A DNA stretch of 64,000 nt from Aeromicrobium sp. IC_218 (GTDB lineage Bacteria > Actinomycetota > Actinomycetes > Propionibacteriales > Nocardioidaceae). Below, piece by piece: positions 17,644-28,800 of this stretch (positions are counted from its first letter, which is position 1; each line of letters opens with the position of its first letter). The stretch spans positions 37,571 to 101,570 of the forward strand of contig NZ_SJXM01000012.1 in the NCBI RefSeq assembly GCF_004336805.1, read 5' to 3'. A program made the translations under genes and the position numbers. Below the pieces are notes generated by a model. It made no database searches. It was not told where the DNA came from and saw only the letters and a program-made list of their open reading frames with translations.

Positions 17644-18867
17644 ATGCCGGAAGCAGTGATCGTCTCCACCGCCCGCTCGCCGATCGGGCGCGCGTTCAAG
17701 GGCTCGCTCAAGGACATGCGTCCTGACGACCTCACCGTCCAGATGGTCCGCGCGGCCCTGGACAAGGTGCCCGAGCTGGACCCGAAGGACATCACCGACC
17801 TCATGCTCGGCTGCGGCCTGCCCGGCGGCGAGCAGGGCTTCAACATGGGCCGCAACGTCGCGGTGCTGGCCGGCTACGACCACCTCCCCGGCACCACCGT
17901 GACGCGCTACTGCTCGTCGTCCCTGCAGACGACGCGCATGGCCTTCCACGCGATCAGGGCCGGCGAGGGCGACGCGTACATCTCGGCCGGCGTCGAGACG
18001 GTCAGCCGCTTCGTCAAGGGCAACAGCGACTCGATCCCCGGCCAGGACCTGCTCAACCCGCTGTTCGCCGAGGCCGTGCAGCGCACGGACGACTTCACGC
18101 ACGGCGGCAAGACCTGGCACGACCCGCGCGAGGACGGCAACGTCCCCGACGTCTACATCGCCATGGGCCAGACGGCCGAGAACGTCCAGCAGGTGCTGGG
18201 CATGAGCCGCGAGGAGCAGGACCGCTTCGCCGTGCGCAGCCAGAACCTGGCCGAGCAGGCGATCGCCAACGGCTTCTGGGCCAAGGACATCACGCCGGTC
18301 ACCCTGCCCGACGGCACCGTGGTCAGCGCCGACGACGGACCGCGTGCGGGCGTCACCTACGAGGCGGTCTCGCAGCTCAAGCCCGTCTTCCGCCCCGACG
18401 GCACGGTGACCGCCGGCAACGCCTGCCCGCTCAACGACGGCGCCGCCGCGCTCGTGATCATGAGCGACACGAAGGCCGCCGAGCTCGGGCTCACCCCGCT
18501 GGCGCGCATCGTCTCGACCTCGGTCACGGGCCTGTCGCCGGAGATCATGGGCCTCGGCCCGGTCGACGCCATCCGCGGCGCGCTGAAGCAGGCCGGCATG
18601 GGCCTGGACGACGTCGACCTGTTCGAGATCAACGAGGCGTTCGCCGTGCAGGCGCTCGGCTCGGCCCAGCAGCTGGGCATCGACGTCGACAAGCTCAACG
18701 TCAACGGCGGCGGCATCGCCGTCGGCCACCCGTTCGGCATGACCGGCGCGCGCATCACCAGCACGCTGATCAACTCCCTGCAGTGGCACGACAAGCAGAT
18801 CGGCGTCGAGTCGATGTGCGTCGGCGGCGGCATGGGCATGGCGATGGTGCTGGAGCGTCTGTCGTGA
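17644..18867 (+). CDS. Acetyl-CoA C-acyltransferase (thiolase)
   Basis: 407 residues. The nucleophilic Cys is C90 (RYCSSSLQ), the NEAF segment is present, the catalytic His is in GGGIAVGHPFGMTGAR, and the second Cys is in CVGGGMGMAM. It carries out the last, cleaving step of beta-oxidation (or the reverse condensation). Second gene of the operon; its stop overlaps the SDR start by 4 nt. An enoyl-CoA hydratase is absent from the cluster, so the pathway must borrow one from elsewhere. Confidence 0.93.
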   Translation: MPEAVIVSTARSPIGRAFKGSLKDMRPDDLTVQMVRAALDKVPELDPKDITDLMLGCGLPGGEQGFNMGRNVAVLAGYDHLPGTTVTRYCSSSLQTTRMAFHAIRAGEGDAYISAGVETVSRFVKGNSDSIPGQDLLNPLFAEAVQRTDDFTHGGKTWHDPREDGNVPDVYIAMGQTAENVQQVLGMSREEQDRFAVRSQNLAEQAIANGFWAKDITPVTLPDGTVVSADDGPRAGVTYEAVSQLKPVFRPDGTVTAGNACPLNDGAAALVIMSDTKAAELGLTPLARIVSTSVTGLSPEIMGLGPVDAIRGALKQAGMGLDDVDLFEINEAFAVQALGSAQQLGIDVDKLNVNGGGIAVGHPFGMTGARITSTLINSLQWHDKQIGVESMCVGGGMGMAMVLERLS

Positions 18868-19619
18868 CGGGCCGCTTCTCCGGCCAGGTCGCGATCGTCA
18901 CCGGCGCCAGCCGCGGCATCGGCCTGGGCATCGCCCAGCGTCTCGTCGACGAGGGCGCGCAGGTGTGCATCACCGCCCGCAAGGAGGCCGCTCTCGCCGA
19001 GGCCGCGGACGTCCTCGGCGACGGCCGGGCGATCTACGTCGCCGGCAGCGCGGACGACCCCGCGCACCAGGACGAGGCGATCGCCGCGACGCTCGAGCGA
19101 TTCGGCCGCCTGGACCTGCTGGTCAACAACACCGGCATCAACCCGGTGTACGGCCGCGCGATCGAGGTCGACCTGGCCGCGGTCGAGAAGATCTTCCGGG
19201 TCAACGTCGTCAGCGCGCTGTCGTGGGCGCAGAAGGCGTACGCCGCGTCGCTGGCCGAGCACGGGGGTGCGATCGTCAACGTCGCGTCCATCGCCGGGCT
19301 CAAGCCGGCCCCGAACATCGGCATGTACGGCGCGTCGAAGTCCGCGCTCATCCACCTCACCGAGGAGCTGGCCGTCGAGCTCGGCCCGTCGGTGCGCGTG
19401 AACGCGGTCGCGCCGGCCGTCGTGAAGACCAAGTTCGCCAACGCGCTGTACGAGGGCCGCGAGGCCGAGGTCGCCGCCGAGTACCCGCTCAAGCGGCTCG
19501 GCGAGCCCGAGGACATCGCCGCCGTCGTCGCCTTCCTGCTCTCGCAGGATGCCGCCTGGGTCACCGGCCAGACGATCGTCGTCGACGGCGGCCTCACCCT
19601 CACCGGCGGCTCGGTCTAG
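18864..19619 (+). CDS. Short-chain dehydrogenase/reductase of the FAO operon
   Basis: 251 residues from the GTG overlapping the thiolase stop (GTGA); a longer frame reaching back to 18783 merely runs inside the thiolase gene. TGASRGIG cofactor loop, NNTG (usually NNAG), catalytic S in NVASIAG and Y-G-A-S-K. The C-terminal GQTIVVDGG is typical of the FabG-like subgroup. Likely a 3-hydroxyacyl-CoA or related dehydrogenase serving with the two upstream enzymes. Confidence 0.88.
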   Translation: MTGRFSGQVAIVTGASRGIGLGIAQRLVDEGAQVCITARKEAALAEAADVLGDGRAIYVAGSADDPAHQDEAIAATLERFGRLDLLVNNTGINPVYGRAIEVDLAAVEKIFRVNVVSALSWAQKAYAASLAEHGGAIVNVASIAGLKPAPNIGMYGASKSALIHLTEELAVELGPSVRVNAVAPAVVKTKFANALYEGREAEVAAEYPLKRLGEPEDIAAVVAFLLSQDAAWVTGQTIVVDGGLTLTGGSV

Positions 19620-19647
19620 GGCACCGGCCGCGGCGCTGCCGCGCTTC

Positions 19648-19694
19648 GTGACGACGAGGACCATCTCCGGCGCGGAGGTGGTCCTCTTCGTCAC
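19648..19694 (+). terminator. Terminator between the FAO operon and fas
   Basis: A 22-bp stem with two mismatches (GTGACGACGAGGACC... against its partner) and a GCG loop, about 29 nt after the SDR stop. Confidence 0.75.
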
Positions 19695-19732
19695 ACTTCG
19701 GGGCGGCGCGAGCGGAGTGAGGCAGAAAACAT

Positions 19733-19744
19733 GAGGAAACCCTC
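19733..19744. promoter_or_regulatory. Lipid-synthesis operator, fas site 1 (GAGG-N4-CCTC)
   Basis: ATGAGG-AAAC-CCTC upstream of fas. The same GAGG-N4-CCTC palindrome occurs at 19756, 33443 and 33471. Confidence 0.65.
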
Positions 19745-19755
19745 GGGATAAAGTT

Positions 19756-19767
19756 GAGGAACCCCTC
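19756..19767. promoter_or_regulatory. Lipid-synthesis operator, fas site 2 (GAGG-N4-CCTC)
   Basis: TTGAGG-AACC-CCTCATG, centred 23 bp from site 1 and about 57 bp before the fas start. The arrangement fits control by a FasR-type TetR regulator, which governs fas and accD in Corynebacteriales; that identity is inferred. Confidence 0.65.
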
Positions 19768-19817
19768 ATGTTCTGGGCATGATGGGGAGACCGACCCCTG
19801 CGAGAGGCCCTCACCCC

Positions 19818-22800
19818 GTGACGATCTTCGACACGCCCCTGTCCGCCAGCGCCACCAGCACCCCCCACCGCGCGTCCCTCGTCGACCGCCTGGTCGGCGG
19901 CGAGCCGTACGCCCTGGTGCTCGGGGGACAGGGAGCCGACTGGCTGCGTCCGTTCGCGGACCTGCTGGGCGACTTCGCGCTGACGGCCGAGCTGGACGCG
20001 GTGCTGTCGCAGGCCCGCGAGCTGCTCGCCCCGGTGGCCGCGGACCTCACGCGCACCGGACGCACGTTCGACCCGCTGGCCTGGGCCGACGTCCTGGCCG
20101 CCGCCCACTCGGCCGAGGACGACGAGGCGCCGGCCGTGCCGTCGGCCGACGCGCTCGCCACCCCGGCGGTGTCGGTGCCCGGCATCGCCCTGACCCAGCT
20201 GGCCGGCCTGCGCGCCCTCGCCCGTCAGGGCCTGGACGTCCGTGCCCACGCTCCGGCCGGCGTCGCCGCCCACTCGCAGGGCCGCCTCGCCGCGCCCGTG
20301 CTCGAGGGGGCGGACGAGGCCGAGGTCCTGGCCGTCGCGATCCTCGCCGGTGCCGCGATCGAGGTCGTCGGCCGCCGCAAGGGCCTGCTCGGCCGCACGA
20401 TGCTGTCGGTCTCGCAGACCACCCCCGAGCGCGTCCGTGAGGTCGTCGCCTCCCTGCCCGAGAGCCTGCGCCTGGCGGTGCGGCTGCGCAACGGACGCCG
20501 GTCGGTCGTCGTCTGCGGCCCCGAGGCGTCCCTGCGGATCTTCGAGCAGCGCTGCGATGAGGTCGCCGCCGCCGACAAGACCGCGCGCGAGAAGAAGAAG
20601 ACCGGCGGCGCTCCGTTCGCCCCGGTGATCGAGGCCGTCGACGCCCGCGTGGCCTTCCACCACCCCGAGCTCGAGGACGCCACCGCGCTCGTCGCGCAGT
20701 GGGCCGCGGCCTGCGGCCTGGACGGCGACGCCGCCGCCGCGCGCGTCCGCACTGCCCTCGTCGACGGCATGGACTGGGTCGAGGAGCTCGACGGCCTCGT
20801 CGCCGCTGGCGCCCGCTGGCTCGTTGACGTCGGCCCGGCCGACCTGGCCACGCGCCTGTCGTCGCGCGAGGTGCGCGGTCTCGGCGTCGGCCTGGTCGCC
20901 CCTGCGACCCGCGCGGGCCACCGCGAGCTCGTCTCGCCCGGCGCCGCCCGCAAGGTCGCGCCGGCCTGGGACTCCTACGCCCCGACCGTCGTCTCGCTGC
21001 CCGACGGCCGCACCTACGCCGAGACCCGATTCAGCCGCCTCACCGGCAAGTCGCCGGTGCTGCTGGCCGGCATGACCCCGACCACGGTCGACGCGCCGAT
21101 CGTCGCCGCGGCCGCCAACGCCGGCTACTGGGCCGAGCTGGCCGGCGGCGGTCAGGTGACCGAGGAGATCTTCGCCGCCCGCATGGCCGAGCTCGGCCGC
21201 CTGCTCGAGCCGGGCGCGACGTTCCAGTTCAACTCGATGTTCCTGGACCCGTACCTGTGGAAGCTGCACGTGGGCGGCAAGCGCCTCGTCCAGCGCGCGC
21301 GGGCCGCGGGCTCGGCGCTCGACGGCATCGTCATCAGCGCCGGCGTGCCCGAGCTCGACGAGGCCGACGCCATCGTCGCCGAACTGCGCGAGTCCGGCCT
21401 GTCGCACGTCGCGTTCAAGCCCGGCACCGTCGCCCAGATCCGCCAGGTCGTCGCCATCGCCAAGCAGGTCGGGCCGACCCCGGTCATCGTCCACGTCGAG
21501 GGCGGCAAGGCCGGTGGCCACCACTCGTGGGAGGACCTGGACGAGCTGCTGCTCACCACCTACGCCGACCTGCGCGCCTGCGACAACGTCGTGGTGTGCG
21601 TCGGCGGCGGCATCGGCACCCCCGAGGCGGCGGCCGACTACCTGACCGGCTCGTGGTCGCGTCGCCACGGCTTCCCGGCGATGCCGCTCGACGGCGTCCT
21701 GGTCGGCACGGCCGCCATGGCCACGCTCGAGGCCACCACCAGCCCCGACGTGAAGCGCGCGCTGGTCGAGGCGCCCGGCACCCCGGACTGGATCGGGGCC
21801 GGACAGGCATCCGGCGGCGTGGCCTCGGGCCGCAGCCAGCTCGGCGCCGACATCCACGAGATCGACAACACGGCGTCGCGCTGCGGCCGCCTGCTCGACG
21901 AGGTCGCCGGTGACGCCGAGGCCGTGGCCGCGCGCCGCGCCGAGATCGTCGCCGCGCTCGACGGCACCGCCAAGCCGTACTTCGGCGACGTCGACGCGAT
22001 GACCTACGCCGCGTGGCTGGGCCGCTACCTCGAGCTCAGCGCGGACGCGTCGGGCGACTGGCTGGACGTCAGCCTGCGCGACCGCTTCCACGCGATGCTC
22101 CAGCGCGCCGAGGCCCGTCTGCACGAGGCCGACCACGGCGAGGTGCCGACCCTGTTCGCGTCCGCGGACGAGGTCCAGGACGGCCGCGCCGCGCTCGCGA
22201 CGCTGACCGCCGCGTACCCGGCGGCCGCCGACGTCGTCCTGCACCCGGCCGACGTGCCGTTCTTCGTCGAGGTCTGCCGCCGTCCGGGCAAGCCGGTGCC
22301 GTTCGTGCCGGTGCTCGACGCCGACGTGCGCCGCTGGTGGCGCTCGGACTCGCTGTGGCAGGCGCACGACCCGCGCTTCACCGCCGACCAGGTCTGCATC
22401 ATCCCGGGCCCGGTCGCCGTCGCCGGCATCACGCGCGCCGACGAGCCCGTCGCCGAGCTGCTCGGCCGCTTCGAGGCCGCCGCGGTCGACTCCCTGCTGG
22501 CCGCGGGTGCCGCGCCGCAGCGTGTGCCCGGCCGCCGCCGGGTCAACTCTGGCTCCGAGGGCGCGCTGTCGCTCGTGCTCGCCGCCCAGGACGTCGTCTG
22601 GGCCGGGCGCACCGTCCGCAACCCCGTGCACCGCCTCGGCGAGGCTTGGGTCGTCGTCGACGGCTCGCGCGCCGAGCACGCCGAGACCGGTGCCGTGCTC
22701 ACCGCCGAGGGGGACGTCGCCACGCTGGACGTCCCGCTGGGCGGCGGTCGTCGCCTGAGCATCCCGATCCACGCGGACGCGTCGGTCGTGCTCGGCTCCG

Positions 22801-25800
22801 CCCCTGTCGTGGGCACCGCCGACGCCGCCACCGCCATGCGCGGCCTGCTGACCGGCGCCGCGGGCGGCTCGCTCGCCGACGTCGCCGAGAGCCGCGCCGT
22901 CCTGGGCGCCGTGCTCGAGCCCGACCTGGTCGCCGACCACGCGGGCGTCACCGCTGCGTCCACCCAGGGCACCGTCCCGGCGCACGCCGTCCCGGACGTG
23001 CTCGTGGGCCTGTCCTGGCCCGCCGTCTTCGCGGTCCTGGGCGAGGCCCGCACCGCCGACGGCACCCCCGTGGTCGAGGGCATGCTCGACCTCGTCCACC
23101 TGGACCACCAGGTGGCCGTCACCGGCGCGCTGCCGACCACCCGCGCCGACGTCACCGTCGCGGCGACGCTGGCCGGCGTGCAGGACACCGAGTACGGCCG
23201 CGTCGTCGCGGTCGACGTCGAGGTCGCCACGACCGACGGCGTCCTGGCGACGCTGAGCGAGCGGTTCGCCGTCCGCGGCCGCGTCGGCGACGTCGCCCTG
23301 CCCGACCCGGCCCGCGCCGGCGGCTCGCTCGGCGACGTGAAGGACACCCCGCGCCGCTCGCGCGTCCAGACGTCGTTCGCCGCGCCGGAGGACCTGCGCG
23401 CGTTCGCCCAGGTCTCGGGCGACCACAACCCGATCCACACGAGCACCGCCGCCGCGCGTCTCGCCGGGCTCGGCGAGCCGATCGTCCACGGCATGTGGCT
23501 CTCGGCCGCCGCCCAGCAGGCGCTCGCCGCCGACGGCCGTCGCGTGGTCGGCTGGACGACGCGCTTCATGAGCCCGCTGCGCCTCGGCGCGACGGTCGAG
23601 CTGCGCGCCGACCGCACCGGCCTGGACGCCGGCGCCGAGGTCGTGGACGTGACCTGCCGCGTCGACGGCGAGGTCGTCATGGCCGCCACCGCGAAGGTCG
23701 CCGCGCCCCGCACGGCGTACGCCTTCCCGGGACAGGGCATCCAGCACCAGGGCATGGGCATGGCCGGCTACCAGCGCTCACGCGCCGCGCGCGAGATCTG
23801 GGACCGGGCCGACGCGCACACCCGTGAGGCGCTCGGCTTCTCGATCCTCACGGTCGTGCGCGACAACCCGACCGTGCTCGTCGCGGACGGCGTCACGCAC
23901 AAGCACCCGGACGGCGTCCTGTACCTGACGCAGTTCACCCAGGTCGCCATGGCCGTGCTGGGCGCCGCCCAGATGGCCGAGCTCCGCGAGGCCGGCGCCT
24001 TCGTCGAGGGCGCGCTGCTGGCCGGCCACTCGGTCGGTGAGTACAACGCGCTGGCCGCGGTGTCGGGCGTCATCCCGCTCGAGGCCGTCGTCGAGGTCGT
24101 GTTCCAGCGCGGCTCGGTCATGCACACGCTCGTCCCGCGCGACGCGCAGGGCCGCAGCGACTACCGCCTGGCCGCCATCCGCCCGTCGCAGATCGGCCTC
24201 ACCGACGCCGACGTCACGGCGTACGTCGAGGGCGTCGCCGAGCGCACCGGCCAGTTCCTGCAGATCGTCAACTACAACCTGGCCGGCTCGCAGTACGCCG
24301 TGGCCGGCACGGTCGCCGGTCTCGAGGCGCTCGAGGCCGACGTGGCCGAGCGGCGCAAGCAGTTCGGCGGCAAGGCCGCGTTCATCCTGGTGCCCGGCGT
24401 GGACGTGCCGTTCCACTCCACCGTGCTGCGCGGCGGCGTGCCGGACTTCCGGGCCCGCCTGGAGGAGCTGCTGCCGGCCGACGTCGACCCGGACGTGCTG
24501 GTCGGCCGCTACGTGCCGAACCTGGTGCCGCGGCTGTTCACGCTCGACCGCGCGTACGTCGAGGAGGTCGCGGCCCTGGTGCCGTCCGAGCCGCTCGACG
24601 AGGTGCTGGCCGACTGGGACGCGTGGGCCGCTCGCCCGCACGCGCTGTGCCGCCGCCTGCTCATCGAGCTGCTGGCCTGGCAGTTCGCCAGCCCGGTGCG
24701 CTGGATCGAGACCCAGGCGCTGCTGTTCGCCGCCGAGTCCGAGGGCGGCGCCGGTGTCGAGCGCTTCGTCGAGGTCGGCGTCGGCGGCTCGCCGACGGTC
24801 GCCAACCTGGCCAGCCAGACGCTCAAGCTGCCCGGCCGCATCGGCCCCGACGTGCAGGTGCTGAACGTGGAGCGCGACGCCGCCGCGGTGTTCTCCACCG
24901 ACGAGGAGCCGGCCGCCGAGGTCGAGGACGTCGTCGAGACGGCGCCCGCCGCGGAGACCGCCGAGGCGGCCCCGGCCGCCGCGCCCACCGCGGCGCCGGC
25001 CTCGTCGGGCGGACCCCGCCCCGCGGATCTGACCTTCGACGCGTCCGACGCCACCCGCGTGCTGATCTCGTGGTGGACGAAGGTCCGCCCCGACCAGATC
25101 GGCGCCGCGGACTCGATCGAGGCGCTGACCGACGGCGTCTCCTCGCGCCGCAACCAGCTGCTCGTCGACCTCGGCGGCGAGCTGGGCCTCGGCGCCATCG
25201 ACGGTGCCGCGGACGCGGACATGACCGCGCTCGGCACGACGGTGAAGGGTCTGGCCCGCGGCTACAAGCCGTTCGGCCCGGTGCTCACCGAGACGTTCGC
25301 CGACCACCTCAAGAAGGTGCTCGGCCCGACCGGCCGCAAGCAGTCCGCGATCGCCGAGCGCGTCACGGACGTCTGGCAGCTCGGCCCCGGCTGGGTGTCG
25401 CACGTGGTCGCCGAGACCGCGCTGACCACCCGTGACGGCGCGAGCGTCCGCGGTGGCGACTTCGGTGCCGCCGCGCCGGCGACCGCCGCCGACGTGGACG
25501 TGCTCGTCGACGCCGCCGTGCAGTCCGTCGCCGCCCGCCAGGGCGTCAGCGTCGACCTGCCGGCCACCGGCGGGGGAGCGGGCGCCACGATCGACGCGGC
25601 CGCCCTCGGCGAGTTCACCGAGACGATCACCGGACCCACCGGCGTCCTGGCCTCGGCCGCGCGCCTGGTGCTGGACAAGCTCGGCCTGGCCGACGCCCCG
25701 GCCCCGGTCGTGGACGATTCCGACGACGCCCTCGTGCTGGCCCGGGTCGAGGCCGAGCTGGGCAGCGACTGGCCCCGTCTCGTCGCCCCGGCGTTCGACG

Positions 25801-28800
25801 CGCAGCAGGCGTTCGTGCTGGATGACCGCTGGGCGTCCGCCCGCGAGGACCTGGCCCGCCTGGCCGCCGGCGACGACGTGCCCTGCACGTTCGCCGGCAC
25901 CGGCGAGGTCGTCGCCCGTCAGGCCCGCTGGTGGGCCGACCGGGTCGACCCGGCGCTGCGCCCGGCCTTCGAGCGCGCCGCCGAGCAGGCGCTCGACACC
26001 ACGCCGGGCGAGTGGGCCGGCGAGCTGGCCGTCGTCACCGGCGCCAGCAAGGGCTCCATCGCCGCCTCGGTGGTCGGACGCCTGCTGGCCGGCGGCGCGA
26101 CCGTCGTCGCGACCACCTCGTCGGTCGACGGCTCGAAGCTGGCCTTCTACAAGCAGCTGTACCGCGACCACGCCCGTGGCGGCGCGGCCCTGTGGGTCGT
26201 CCCGGCCAACATGGCCTCGTTCGCCGACGTGGACGCGTTCGCGACCTGGCTGACGTCCGAGCAGACGCGCACGGTCCGCGGCGCCACCGAGGTCGTCAAG
26301 CCCGCGCTGACCCCGACGCTGCTCTTGCCGTTCGCGGCCGGACGCGTCGCGGGCGACCTGACCGAGGCCGGCTCGCGTGCCGAGGTCGAGATGCGCATCC
26401 TGCTGTGGTCGGTCGAGCGGCTCGTCGGCGCCCTGAGCGGCGGTCGCGACCACGACCTGGCCTCGCGCCTGCACGTCGTCCTGCCGGGCTCGCCCAACCG
26501 GGGCACGTTCGGCGGCGACGGCGCGTACGGCGAGGCCAAGGCCGCGCTCGACGCCGTCGTCAACAAGTGGCACGCCGAGAAGAGCTGGTCGCAGCGCGTC
26601 ACGCTGGCCCACGCGGTCATCGGCTGGGTGCGCGGCACCGGGCTCATGGGCGGCAACGATCCGCTCGTCGAGGCCGTCGAGGCCGCCGGCGTCCGCACCT
26701 GGGCGCCGGAGGAGATGGCCGAGGCGCTGCTGAGCCTGTGCACCGGCGACGCGCGTCAGCAGGCTTCCGCGGAGCCGCTGCACGGCGACTTCACCGGCGG
26801 TCTGGCCGACGCCGACGTGAACCTGGCCGAGCTGGCCGCGTCCCTGGAGCGTCCGGCCCCGGCCGAGCGCACCGACGAGGCGACGATCGCCGCGCTGGCG
26901 CCGTCCCCGGCCCAGCTGGCGACCGAGACCACCGAGATCGACTGGGCCGACGTCCCGGCCGCGCCCGAGGACCTCGTGGTCGTCGTCGGTGCCGGCGAGC
27001 TCGGCCCGTACGGCTCGGCCCGCACCCGCTTCGAGGTGGAGGTCCACGACGAGCTGTCGGCCGCGGGCGTCCTGGAGCTGGCGTGGACGACCGGCCTGGT
27101 CCGCTACGAGGCGCCGGGCGGCTGGTACGACGTCGCGTCGGGCGACCCGCTGGACGAGTCGGACATCTTCGACCGGTACCACGACGCCGTCGTCGAGGCG
27201 TGCGGCATCCGCCGCTACGTCGACGAGGGCCCGATGGTCGACAACACCGCGCCGCTGCTGACGAGCGTCTACCTCGAGCAGGACCTGACGTTCACCGTCT
27301 CCAGCGAGGCCGAGGCGCGTGCCCTGGCCGCCGCGGACGCCGAGCGCACGGTCGTGACCCCCACCGCCGACGGCGAGTGGAGCGTCACCCGCAAGGCGGG
27401 CACCCAGGTGCGCGTCCCACGCCGGATGTCGCTGAGCCGCACCGTCGGCGGCCAGGTCCCGACCGGGTTCGACCCGGCCGCGTGGGGCCTGCCGGCCGAG
27501 ATGGTCGAGTCGATCGACCGGGTCGCGGCCTGGAACCTGGTCTGCACCGTGGACGCGTTCCTGAGCAGTGGCTTCACGCCGGCCGAGCTCATGCGCTGGG
27601 TCCACCCGTCGCGCGTGGCCAACACGCAGGGCACCGGCATGGGCGGCATGCAGTCGATGCAGTCGCTCTACATCGACACCCTGCTGGGCGAGGCGAAGCA
27701 GAACGACATCCTGCAGGAGGCGCTGCCCAACGTCATCGCCGCGCACGTCGTCCAGGCGTACGTCGGCTCGTACGGCGCGATGATCCACCCCGTCGCCGCC
27801 TGCGCCACCACCGCGGTGTCGCTGGAGGAGGGCGTGGACAAGATCCGCGTCGGCAAGGCGGACGTCGTGGTCGCTGGTGGCTTCGACGACCTGAGCGTCG
27901 AGGGCATCGTCGGCTTCGCCGACATGAGCGCGACGGCCGACTCCGCGGCCATGGCGGCCAAGGGCCTGGACCCGCGCTACTTCTCGCGGGCCAACGACCG
28001 CCGTCACGGCGGGTTCGTGGAGTCGCAGGGCGGCGGCACGATCCTGCTGGCCCGCGGCGACGTGGCCGCGGCGATGGGCCTGCCGGTCCTGGCCGTGGTC
28101 GCCTACGCCGGTTCGTTCGCCGACGGCGTCCACACGTCCATCCCGGCTCCCGGCCTGGGTGCGCTGGCCGCCGGCCTCGGCCGCGACCGGTCGCCGCTGG
28201 CCCGGGCGCTGAAGCAGGTCGGCCTGACCGCGGACGACGTCGCGGTGGTCTCCAAGCACGACACGTCCACGGGCGTGAACGAGCTCAACGAGTCCGACCT
28301 GCACGAGCGGCTGGCGGCGGCGATCGGGCGCAGCGAGGGCAACCCGCTGTACGTGATCAGCCAGAAGACGCTGACCGGTCACGCGAAGGGCGGTGCGGCC
28401 GCGTTCCAGACCATCGGCCTGTGCCAGGTGCTGGCCTCCGGCGTCGTGCCCCCGAACCGCAGCCTGGACTGCGTCATGCCCGACCTGGACGAGCACGAGC
28501 ACCTGGTGTGGCTGCGCAAGCCGCTGCAGGCCGCCGGCCCGCTCAAGGCCGGACTCGTGACCAGCCTCGGCTTCGGCCACGTCGCCGGCCTCATCGCGCT
28601 GGCGCACCCGCAGGCGTTCCTGTCGTCGCTGACCGACGAGGACCGCGCGTCCTACCGCCGCCGGGCGCACGCCCGCGCGGTCGAGGGACGCATGCGAATG
28701 GCCCGGGCGATGCTCGGCCAGGCCTCGCTCTACGAGCGTCCCGATGGACGCCGGCTGGGCACAGGCTCGGGCACCAAGGCGCTCGAGGCGGACCTGCTGC

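Noticed and set aside
19779..19817. ATG start at 19779 for fas
   Set aside because: The extra 13 residues do not align with known FAS-I starts and the ribosome site is weak. GTG 19818 gives MTI and aligns well.
18357..23747. Very long antisense reading frames, including 1,796 codons on the minus strand here and 1,630 codons at 23778-28670 opposite fas
   Set aside because: They result from the strong GC bias at third codon positions, which removes stop codons on the opposite strand. They show no domains, no ribosome sites, and lie fully over well-supported genes.
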